Assembly: GCF_014633365.1 (NCBI RefSeq)
Contig: NC_068352.1
Coordinates: forward strand, 21,237,310 to 21,301,309
Direction: 5' to 3'
DNA from: Diospyros lotus
Taxonomy: Eukaryota > Streptophyta > Magnoliopsida > Ericales > Ebenaceae
Length of the DNA: 64,000 nucleotides
Position 1 is the first letter of the stretch; each line of letters opens with the position of its first letter. Positions 22,521-31,818 of this stretch are shown piece after piece. The notes under the pieces were generated by a model. The model did no database searches. It was given only the letters and a program-made list of their open reading frames with translations, and was not told where the DNA came from. The translations under genes and the position numbers were made by a program.

Positions 22521-25226
22521 TGTAACGACTCGTTAGAGGGCCCAGTATTTAATTAGAATTATTTAATTAATTATTAAAGTATTTGATTAAGAGATTTTGC
22601 CAATTAATTATTTAATGTGGTAATTTAGAGATTTTGAAGGAAAAGAATAGCATTTAATTCTATTTAATTTTGGAGTTAAAAGAATTTGCCAAGATGGCAA
22701 TTTAGATTTTTAATTGAGAGAATAGTATTTAAATAAAATTTAAATGGCATTTATTTTGTGGAAATTAAATGCAAGGGCATGAAGGTAATTTTGGAGTTTT
22801 ATTATTATTTGAGAGTTTTAATAATAATTTTCGTATTATTATTAATTAAGTGAGATTATGTATTTAAAGGAGAATGAGACTCCATGTATGAGATGGATTT
22901 GGATTGAGAGTCTCCTAGTTAGATTTGGAGAAGGAATCCAAGTTGTAGAAGAAATGTGATCTAGGGCTTTATGTCTATATATAGAGCCCATTAGCTTAGC
23001 TTTTCTTCACGCCGTGTGAAGAACAGAAAGGCCAAGAGATAGCAGAGGCTTGCTAGAGTCTTCAAGATCGCTCCAGGGTTCGATTAGAGAGTTATATCAG
23101 GCAAGTATTCTTCCTGTAATTCCTTCAATTACAGGTTCTTTTGAGTTATTTCCAGATTATCCAGTATCATTGTTCAGCTTTCAGTTTATATCAACCAATA
23201 GATACGTATATATATATAACTATATATGTTACAGTGAGTTTTCCAGGAGTTCATGCATTTTTAATACAGTGATTTGATTAAATATCATCATTGAATCATC
23301 TCTAAAGTTGTTTCATATAAGTTGGGACTTGTTGCCGAAAGTTTTAATTCTGAATGATATAGTTTGTTAAGATTCGTTCAAGATCAGAGTCTCTGGGAGC
23401 GTCCATTCTAAGTTTAAGAGTTGCAGATATCTGGATATGAGCCTTCATATCCAGATGAGTTTTCCAAGTATGTGAGTGATATCCGGATGGGCCAGAGGCT
23501 ATCCGGATGTATCAAAAAGATTTATGTAAGTGACATCCGGGCGGGTTGTTGAGATATCCGGATGTCTCAGTTGTTCTTTGTGAGTGGTATCCGGATAGCT
23601 CTTGTTCAAATCCGGATGACTAGTGATATCCAGATGCTTCATTTTCGTATCCAGATGTGTCCAGCAGTGATAGTGAGTAGTATCCGGATTTGCCTAATTT
23701 TTATGAGTGATATCCGGATGCTTCTTGTTGTATCCGGATGAGTTTAAGACTTTCTATGAGTAATATCCGAATACCTTGTATCGTATCCGGATGTATCTAA
23801 AGTTCATCGAGTATGATATCCGGATGGTTTGTTTATACATCCAGATAGGTCAAGACAATATCCGAATGTCTCGCCTGATATCTGGATGCCTCCCTCAAAA
23901 GTTGAAATTCGTATTCGGATAGTCTCTTGTGGCATCCGAATGCCTCAGTGAGATATCCGGATGGCCAGAATCATATCCGGATATCCTAGTCCTTATCCGA
24001 ATACTATCCAGCATATCCGAATAACTCATTCTTTTTGCTTCCAGTGTATCCAGATGACTAGTATCATATCCAGATGTCCTAGTTCATATTCGAATACATT
24101 CCAGTATATCCGAATAGCTTCTGCTTTGAATGCCAGTGTATCCGAATGAGCCTTCTTCATATCCGAATGTCTTTCATCATATCCGGATATCCTTCCTGAT
24201 ATCCAGATAGCTTTTCCAGAAATCCAATTTAGCTTCCAATGACGTTTTTATCCAAGTTTTAATAAAAGTAATGTATTCAATACCTCCAAATATTGAATTT
24301 AAATGCCAGAATTCATCAAGTCAATCATGCCCATATCATAAATCATAATTCATAGAATCTTTGTATTCCAATATATAGATGAAGATCATATCATGTTCAG
24401 CATTATTTTATTATGACACAATCAGCATTATATTGTGAGATTATGTGCATACATTTTGGTATGAGCATTGAACATGACTTTATATGGAGCACTACATATC
24501 GTGTGCAAGCATTTATGTGAGCATTGCATTGCATTATGCATGCCAGGCGGCTTGTCCATGGGGATCCCATCAGTTTCAATTTCAGCTCAGTTTATGAGCT
24601 GCCCACCAGGGGGCTAGGGGCATATTGCCCACACTATGTGCTTATAGTTTTTTCTCTGTTTACAGGATTCAGACCAGTCAGGTATGTTTTATCATATTAT
24701 GTGGGCCTATGAGCCAAAGTTGCATACCTGCATTTAGTTTACAATTTATGTGCATTACATTTTTTATGAATGCAATTAGACAGTGATTACTCAGTACAAG
24801 TTCAGTAAGTATTTATCAGTATCGATACTCTTCGATTCAGCCTCAGTATTCTTTCCAGCTTATTACTTGCTGAGCTTTGTAGCTCACCTTGTACTCTTCA
24901 CCCCTCCAGGTTCTAGCAGGAGAGTACCAGATGTGGGGCCTAGCAGCTGTGGTCTATAGTGTTGTAAGTGGAGCCACTCAAGATAAAAGATATCTGGGAG
25001 TCTGTTGAGTTTTATAGTGTTTTGTCAGTTTAGAGCTATTTTATATTTCAATTGAGGGATTGTCCCTTAGTCAGAGTTTATGCTTTTCAGTTTATAATGA
25101 CTCAGAGTTTTATTCCAGTTGACTGAGATGTTCAGCTATGGTATCAGATTTCAGATTATCAGTTAGTTTATCTTATTTTTCCCGTAGCACCTCTTCTCAG
25201 GCAGTTCTAGGAGAGGGGGTGTTACA
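22521..25226 (+). mobile_element. Solo LTR, chromovirus type, with ATCCGGAT array
   Basis: A 2706-bp repeat starting TGTAACGACTCG and ending GGGGGTGTTACA, flanked by near-identical 5-bp sites gtagg (22516-22520) and atagg (25227-25231). No primer site or polypurine tract is inside, so it is a solo LTR. It contains about 33 copies of an ATCCGGAT-type motif (23425-24212) and the stem-loop TGAGCT-TTGT-AGCTCA at 24871-24886. The stem-loop sense suggests plus orientation. The open frames inside have no recognisable product. Confidence 0.82.
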
Positions 25227-25836
25227 ATAGGGGTCATTAATTCCATCATATGGCTTGATAGGCGAGAGACAAAAGCATTCTAATAAGATCTCAACCATTA
25301 TTACTTAGCTCAAGGACTAGTTCAGGTTTAAGATATGAGATTCTACCTTAGCCTTTTGTAGCTTAGTTACTTGCTTCTCTAGGATCTTGAGTCACCTCTT
25401 TTACAAGGTCCTACCTTGTCAAGAAGGGAAGGAACTTGAGGCTTTATCTTTTGAGTGGTGTTGCTTGGAGTGCTGGGAATTTTGGTTATCCTATTGCTAC
25501 TCTTCTTGGAGTTGTTACTTAGTCAGACATTATTCTTCTTAGCATCTTTGCTTAGTTCGATATTGCTTTTCCTAGAGTTATTTTTCAGATTAGAAGATAT
25601 ATCTGATGAGTAGGTAGGGAAGGTGTTGCACTTGTTCTTCCAAACAAGCTAAACGTTCTAGATGTGGGGAAAAGGTCTTTGAGGGTGGTTGGTTCTCTGA
25701 GTTGGTAACTTTTGTCTAGCTACAAGATGGATCATATTTAGGAACCATGGGGCTTATAAGTCAAATTAAGGAAGTAGATGCATTGGAAGATATATGCAAA
25801 TGCTTTAGAAGATCAGCCCCATGGTGAACGCCAAAA
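25227..25836 (-). other. 5' leader and gag start of the Tat-like element
   Basis: The region between the solo LTR and the 5' LTR. Next to the LTR, the minus strand reads TTTTGGCGTTCACCATGGGG (25836 downward), close to the TGGCGCCCACCGTGGGG-type primer region of Tat elements. The rest should include the gag N-terminus but is too degraded for me to read. Confidence 0.55.
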
Positions 25837-26416
25837 TGACGATGGTTCTGGGACTGATCGCCACACACCACCTCAAGATCTCCACCTTGGGGACTGTGCC
25901 TACAAGAAAAAAAACACTTCACCTTGAAATTTTAACCTCAAGAGTTATACCTATAAGAAAATGATGAGTGGTTAAATCCCCTAATTTAGTCTATGATGCT
26001 CAAGTTAATAAAGAAAAATTGGGTATGGCTCTATAAAGGTAGAATTAAAAGTGAACTCGGGTTAGATACAGTACTTAGGATGAAGTTCCTACCTCTCATA
26101 AGGTGACTGGAGGTGAGGTACGCAAAGTAGGCTTTAAGATCCTTAAGCTCGCATCTCGTAAGTTTTGGGAGGATTTCCCACACCTAGTAAGAATGAGATT
26201 GGATCCTTCTTATTTGTCTTAGATCTTTCTAGATCTAGATTTGGATTTCCATTCTGTCACTAGCACGTGTCTCACATTAAAAGTTCAGATTTATCCCTCA
26301 AATCTAACTAAAGGAGATGACACAGGTCACCCCGTGATGGCTTAAGATTTGCGCATATGCCAACTTGAATTCGATTTCATGGAGGAACATTTTTCTAATT
26401 TTACACTGCCACATCA
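25837..26416 (-). repeat. 5' LTR of the Tat-like element
   Basis: This 580-bp partner of 342-922 is bounded on the left by the primer-site-like sequence and on the right by LRR coding sequence resuming at 26417. Confidence 0.8.
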
Positions 26417-26722
26417 CTACCAATTGTCACTAGAATTATCCCGAAAAATTAATTATCACCACCGAAAAATTCAAGCAAATTTCCAAGGATCCAATTTGTT
26501 CGGGTATAGTCGCGAGAACATTATTTTTGGCAAGGGAAAGAATTAATGTCTTAGGTGTCGGAAAATGAATTTTAACATGGTCAAGCAAATCTAACTCTAG
26601 TAAGCCCCAAAACTCAGAGGGACGTTCGGCAGAAAATTGGCTGCGACGTAATCGGACCCGGGTCAGGGTCCGACATTTTCCTAAACTCAGAGGAAAGGCC
26701 CCCAAAAAGTTAATACATTAAG
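26417..26722 (-). pseudogene. HSL1/HAESA-like LRR receptor kinase, middle LRR fragment
   Basis: Minus-strand translation from 26717 downward: NFLGAFPLSLGKCRTLTRVR, then FWGLLELDLLDHVKIHF, then KTLILSLAKNNVLATIPEQI and GSLEICLNFSVVIINFSG. These match consecutive LRRs of HAESA/HSL1 kinases (family blocks LGxCxSLTRVRLxxNxFSGEVP, GFWGLPxxxLLEL, NLSxLxISxNxFxGTIPxEIG). The next LRRs continue at 341, across the Tat-like element, so this is the direct upstream neighbour of the 1-341 fragment in the original gene. Homology stops at about 26722, where a different repeat begins; the N-terminal LRRs are not in sight. The LRR consensus is eroded, so the copy has been under no constraint for a long time. 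Confidence 0.82.
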
Positions 26723-27193
26723 GGCCTATTTGATTGGCCATAATTTCCATGCAAAATAGCCATTTTCCATGTAAATTCCAATTTTAGCAATGTTTGATAG
26801 GCCATATTTTCTAGGTAATTCAAATTCCCACTTTTGCTCACATGATGCCCAATTCTTACTTTTACTGGAAAACCAATTCTTATGGGGGGTTGGAAAAGAA
26901 ATTCCGGGAATTTGGAGAAGAAGAAGAAGATGGGAAGCGCGGCCGACGATCGCGAAGAGGAGGGGAAGTATGGCCAACTATCACGAAGAGTAGGGGAAGC
27001 ACGGTCGGCGGTCGGGTATGGCAGTTAACGCCAATGATGGGAACGACGGACTGAGCGAGAGAGAGGATGAGCGAGTGAGATGGTAAGCGGCTAAGGAGTG
27101 AACGGTAAGGGCAGCAACGGTGGCCAGTGACAGCGACGACGGCAGTGACGGCCAATGACAGGGGCCATGGCTAAGACGGCCAGTGGCAGCGGC
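26723..27193. other. Unresolved repeat segment, GC- and purine-rich
   Basis: Starts at AGGGCCTATTTGATTGGCC, a sequence of the sort found at ends of plant DNA transposons and MITEs, exactly where LRR homology stops. From about 26,900 it becomes GC-rich and GA-rich, much like the GC-rich parts of the LTRs at 32640-33180 and 56700-57260. The overlapping ORFs on both strands (26726-27250) come from low-complexity composition. I cannot delimit an element. Confidence 0.35.
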
Positions 27194-27978
27194 TGTAGGA
27201 CCCCCACCCGGATACCCCAACCAAGCCAAAGAACCCGAACGAGAGTCCACAAGGGGTAAAGAAAATAGAAAAGAAACTACACTGACCTGCTATGCATGCT
27301 CAACTAGGATCACTTGAACTCATATTGAAGAAATAATAGGGAAAGCATAACTCACATCCTAGGCATGAATATGAAAGATAATCAATCACATGGTTACATG
27401 GTATATACATGTACACATACAAAATCGTGCCAAGTACCCAAAAGCTAAACATCCATGGCACAAAATCACTAGATATACACCAAACCAGGATCTACGAGGA
27501 CTGCCCTATACACCACCTATCAGGATGGCTCAAAGACTGTTAGCCTCGTCCCCACACTTAACCGTGCCCTTACCTGAAATGAAGAGAAGAAAGAGTGAGT
27601 CACAAGACTCAGCAAGCATATTAGAAATGAAATGCTGGACAAGAGTATGAAAGCTAAAGATAACTCACACCCAAGTGCGGCAGCCTCCAAAGGTAAGAAG
27701 ATCTGGGATCAGTTGTAAGATTGCATGACAAAGACGTCATGTGCTCAAGGGGGGAGAATGTAATACCCTCAGAGCCTAGAGAATGGTAGTATATATCGAG
27801 AATAAGTAAGGAAGGAAATAACACTAACTGGATACCTTTTAGGCTGAATGTAGGTAAAAAAACTCCTGGGTTAAACGTGGTTGAGCTAGAGAAGCTTAAG
27901 GATGGGTAACCCCTGGGAAGTTCGCGCAGGCCTATTAGGGTAAGTTGTTCTGATCCTTCCTATTGCTCGAGTTGTTAC
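27194..27978. repeat. Truncated chromovirus-type LTR and 3' end fragments
   Basis: 27194 onward (TGTAGGACCCCC) looks like the end of a minus-oriented LTR: the stem-loop TGAGTC-ACAA-GACTCA is at 27596-27611, about 400 bp in, with its CAGGTAAG partner at 27570-27580 on the minus strand. At about 27740-27758 a purine tract AAGGGGGGAGAA precedes TGTAATACCC, resembling a plus-strand PPT followed by an LTR start; that LTR is only about 220 bp and ends GTTGTTACA at 27978, so it has an internal deletion. The arrangement is a mosaic of at least two broken elements. Confidence 0.45.
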
Positions 27979-30647
27979 AGATCAAATAACCAAGATTGGC
28001 ACTACACTCCCCCACCGACCTTAGAGAACAACTGGTAGAGCTCTTGCAGCAAAACGCCAACTTCTTTACTTGGATGCCTTTAGACATGCCCGGGATCAAT
28101 CCCAACTTCGTTTGCCACAAGCTGGCACTAGACCCACGTGTAAGGCCGATCACACAAATGAAAAGGAAGCTAGGGTAAGAAAGATAAAAGGCGGTGGTGA
28201 AGGAACATCCAAGCTGCTAAAGGCTAGATTCATTAGGGAGGTGCCATACACCACATGGCTGTCTAATGTGGTGATGGTTAAAAAGGCTTCTGGAAAATGA
28301 AAGATGTGCGTCGACTTCACAGACCTAAACAAAGCATGCCCGAAGGATTCGTACCACCTACCAAACATTGATAGACTCGTCGATGGAGCTTCGGGGTACA
28401 GATATCTGAGCTTTATGAATGCATACTCAGGCTACAACCATATAAGGATGCACCCGAATGATGAAGAAAAAACGGCCTTTATTACAGAGAATGCCAACTT
28501 TTGTTACAAGGTCATGCCCTTTGGATTGAAAAATGCTGGGGCAACCTATTAGCAGCTAATGAGCAAGGTATTCGTCGAGCAAATAGGATAAAACATCGAG
28601 GCGTACGTTGACGACATGGTTGCAAAAACCCTGGATGGAAAAAATCACGGCTCAGACCTGGCCGAGATCTTCCAACAGATACTGAAGCACAATATGAACC
28701 TCAACCCAAAAAAAATGTGTCTTTGGGGTATAGGGAGGAAAGTTCCTCGAATTCATCCTCACCAACTAGGGCATAAAAGCTAACCTAAACCAGTGTTAAG
28801 CTATCCAATAGATGTGCAACCCAAATACAATGAAAGAAGTGCAACGCCTAACCGATAGAATTATTGCCCTCTCCCGATTCTTACCTAAATCAGTGGATCG
28901 AGCCCAGCCGTTCTTCTAGTGCCTCAAGAAGATAGCAAAATTTCGTTGGACAGAGCAGTGTGAGGCTACCTTCCAGGAGTTGAAGCACTTTATGGCCATC
29001 CCCTAGATATTGACAAAACCCAAGCTGGGCGAAGAACTCCAACTCTACCTCTCGGTAATCGAGAACGTACTTAGCTTCGTCCTAGTCAGGGAAAAAGGCA
29101 AGACACAATGACCAATCTACTTCCTCAGTCGAGTCCTGCACGACCTGAGATCCAGTACCAAAAAATAGAAAAGCTAGCCCTTACACTGGTGACAACAGCC
29201 TGGAAAATAAGGCCCTATTTCCATAGTCACCAGATCATCATCCAAATTGACCAACCAGTCAAACAAATCCTCCAGAAACCTGAGCTCTCTGGAAGGATGA
29301 TTATGTGGTTAGTAGAGCTGTCTAAATCTGGCATTCAATACCAACCCCAAAAGCACATCAGATCCTAGGTACTGTCCGACTTCTGTGTTGAGTTATCCTC
29401 TCCTACCCAACGCTCAAATGGTAACCCCTGGGTGTTTTTTGTCGACGAAGCATCCAATATGAAGGGCAACTGTAATGACATCATTCTAGAAGGATCCGAG
29501 GGGGTACTAATAGAACAATAGCTTTGATTCAACTTTAAGGAAAGCAATAATCAAGCGGAGTACGAAGCTCTTATAGTCAGACTCATCTTAGCCTCTGAGA
29601 TGGGAGCTATGCAGCTGGTAGCAAAGAACGACTCCCAGCAAGTGACAAACCAGGTCAAAGGTGAATTATAAGCAAAAGACCCACAACTTGGATGATACCT
29701 CAATAAGGTCAGAACTTTAGTCTAGTCTTTTGAATTCTTTGATATTGAGTACATCCCTAGGAAGAAAAACTCGCAAGCAAACCTGCTCTCAAAACTCGCT
29801 AGAACTAAAAAGCTTAGAAACAACCAATTGGTCATATAAAAACTCTTGAACTCATCCACTGTCGACCTAACCGACATTCAAGCTATGGAGGCAAGATGGG
29901 GGCTTCCAATCATCCAATTCCTACAAGATGGAATGCTTCCCGCCGATGTAGGGAAAGGAAGGAAACTTAAAAAGTCAACCTTCTTCTCTACCTTGCTTGG
30001 GGATCAACTGTACAAAAGAGGCTTTTCCACACCACTCCTCAAATGTGTTGAACTGACCAGTTCACATACATTATGGCCGAAGTGCACAAATAAGTGTGTG
30101 GACGCTATCTTGGAGATCGGTCTTTGGCAACAAAGGAATTGAGAGTCGGATACTATTGGTTGGTGATGAAAAATAATTATCTAGGCTACGTAAAGTGCTA
30201 CGACAAATGTCAGAGGTTCGTGAGCGTGCATCATTACCCACCAGAAGAGTTCCACAATCTCAGCAGCTCCTGACCATTTTACAAATGGGGGATAGACATA
30301 CTCGGGCCTTTCCCAATCGCCTCGGGATAGCTTAAGTTTATAGTGGTGGCAGTTGATTATTTCACCAAATGGATCAAAGTCGAGCCCTTGGCTACCATCA
30401 CTGTTGAAAAGATCAAGAAATTCATTTAAGAAAACATCGCTTGCCGATACGACCTACCCAGAGTGCTCACCTTAAACAACGGTACCCAATTCACCAACAA
30501 TAAACACTAAGAATTTTGTAAAGAGCTTTGCATCCATGAGGTCTTTACCTCAATTAGGCACCCCAGACCAAAATCCAAGTGAATGCCGCCAAAAAAATCA
30601 TCTTGGCCAGACTAAAGAAATGTCTCGACCATGCCAAGGGTGCATGG
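27979..30647 (+). pseudogene. Tat-like Gypsy pol: RT, RNase H, second RNase H, integrase
   Basis: Plus-strand remnants in order. RT: LREQLVELLQQNANFFTW, DMPGINPNFVCHKLALDP (27996-28145), MCVDFTDLNKACPKDSYHLP (28304-28363), VMPFGLKNAGATY, and an intact catalytic loop YVDDM at 28604-28618. RNase H: EKGKTQ and QPVKQILQKPELSGRM (29250-29300). Second RNase H: FFVDEASN (about 29440), NNQAEYEALI, YIPRKKNSQANLLSKLA. Integrase: KCYDKCQRFVSVHHYPPEEF, WGIDILGPFP (about 30285-30315), VVAVDYFTKWIKVEPLATIT; the second acidic residue block reads LNNGTQF instead of TDNGTQF. Stops and shifts throughout. Gag and protease are absent; the left edge abuts an LTR fragment at 27978. The right edge is cut in integrase at 30647 by an Athila-like element. 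Confidence 0.85.
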
Positions 30648-30840
30648 TGATTGCGCTTAAGTCTGTGCAATTAATTAAACAAATACACAAAGAAATAAAG
30701 AAAAAAAAACAAATCAAACATGTAAGCACATAGCGTTTATACTCGCAAGTGTACAAGTGTGCATTGCATGTTTGATTTGTTTTTTTTCTTTATTTGTTTG
30801 TGTATTTGTTTAATTAATTGCATAGAGTTAAGCGCAATCA
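30648..30840 (+). repeat. Short LTR made almost entirely of a long inverted repeat
   Basis: A 193-bp TG...CA unit. The outer about 75 bp on each side are near-perfect inverted repeats (TGATTGCGCTTAAGTC... against ...TTAAGCGCAATCA), leaving a loop of about 40 bp with ACTCGCAAGTGTACAAG, an Athila-LTR-like string. It directly precedes the primer site, which supports calling it an LTR rather than a MITE. Confidence 0.65.
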
Positions 30841-30846
30841 AAATTT

Positions 30847-30863
30847 TGGCGCTGTTGCCGGGG
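30847..30863 (+). other. Primer-binding site (tRNA-Asp type)
   Basis: TGGCGCTGTTGCCGGGG differs by one base from TGGCGCCGTTGCCGGGG, the complement of the 3' end of plant tRNA-Asp, the usual Athila primer site. Confidence 0.8.
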
Positions 30864-30988
30864 AGATTTGTGACGAAATTATTGTTGTGGAAAAAATATT
30901 GTAATTTAGTTTCTTTTTGTTGTTGTCATAAGTAATTCATGAGACATAGGTTAGGTAAGATTCATGAACCATTAGTTGATATCATTGA

Positions 30989-31816
30989 TTGTTAGAATTC
31001 TTATCTGCCTTTGAATTGTCATGTTTATATTCAATTATGTCTCATTATTTTAGCATGTCGGTGTTTTCCAATACATTTGGCTATCCCGATCCCATAGAGC
31101 AAAACAAGTCTAGACCTCTTAGGGATTATTTGCACCCTCCCGAGCAACCAACCCTACTATGCATCAAACATCTGGTCAGTTCTTATAGTCTCAAATTTGA
31201 CCCGTGTACTACTCAATTGTCATCCTTAGATCCTTTAAGAAATCATGTTAATTCACAACCAAGTTTCAATGAGGATGATGATTTTAGTGCTAGATTCTTT
31301 AACCAAGAAGGTGGAGTGGTTAGAGTTAGAAAATTTTCAAAATTCGAGTGAGGTTAGATGCTCGGTGCGTAAGTCTTCAAATCATCAAACAGATCATTGT
31401 CATACCATACTTGCTCTTAAGAAATTTTTGAATAGGCAACCATCTGATTTTCAGTCACACCATAGAGATGAGAGGTTTTCTTTTAACCAGAGTCAGAGGG
31501 AGGATTCTTATCGGTCGAGCTATGACCAGAATCTTTACATTGATTATCCCAACTCTTGTGACCATTTGAATTGTCCCATGGAGTAGTGACTCTATGTTCC
31601 AATCTCATGAACATTTTCCTCCACAACCACACCAATTCGAGTTAGAGCAAGAGTTAGGTCTGATGTTTATCAACCTCGAGATGAGAAATTTTTAGAGGAC
31701 ACCCATCAGGAGTTTATGCAAAGTCAAATGAGCTTTAATACACAAGTGGTCGAATTTTTAGAACAAACCACTAGGGCCATGAATAATATTAGTAATCAAT
31801 TGACCGAGCTACCATA
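30989..31816 (+). pseudogene. Athila-like gag, N-terminal and nucleocapsid parts
   Basis: Two overlapping frames hold gag pieces: SRPLRDYLHPPEQPTLLC (about 31110-31160), near the usual Athila gag start, then after a large internal loss of the capsid core a knuckle-like RCSVRKSSNHQTDHC (31350-31400; the second Cys is Arg) and ALKKFLNRQ. 31600-31816 (FLEDTHQEFMQSQMSF, TTRAMNNISNQLTELP) resembles the gag C-terminal coiled region. The solo LTR at 31819 interrupts just after TELP. Confidence 0.6.
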
Positions 31817-31818
31817 GA

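Larger units (their letters stand above)
342..26416 (-). mobile_element. Tat-like Ty3/Gypsy retrotransposon, heavily nested, inserted in the LRR gene
   Basis: Boundaries are two related LTRs (342-922 and 25837-26416), both TG...CA, starting TGACG and ending TGCCACATCA on the plus strand. Coding remnants read on the minus strand in the order gag (21865-22520), protease (4815-5533), reverse transcriptase, RNase H and an extra archaeal-type RNase H (1050-2620). The second RNase H and the primer-site type point to the Tat/Ogre clade. Integrase is missing: the last RNase H runs almost straight into the 3' LTR. Three later insertions (3407-4809, 5534-21864, 22521-25226) split it. I see no clean 5-bp TSD (left flank tctta, right flank ctacc), so the flanks have mutated or an end is off by a few bases. 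Confidence 0.8.

Noticed and set aside
23425..24212. CRISPR-like array
   Set aside because: Repeats are 8-10 bp palindromes with irregular spacing in a plant LTR; this is not a CRISPR array.
337..26421. aattatc repeated near both ends of the Tat-like element as a TSD
   Set aside because: The repeat lies 4 bp from the LTR on the left and 16 bp on the right; both fit LRR coding sequence, so it is not a target duplication.
30648..30840. MITE interpretation of the long inverted repeat
   Set aside because: The unit has TG...CA ends and is immediately followed by an Athila-type primer site, so an LTR is the better call, though a MITE beside an LTR is not fully excluded.
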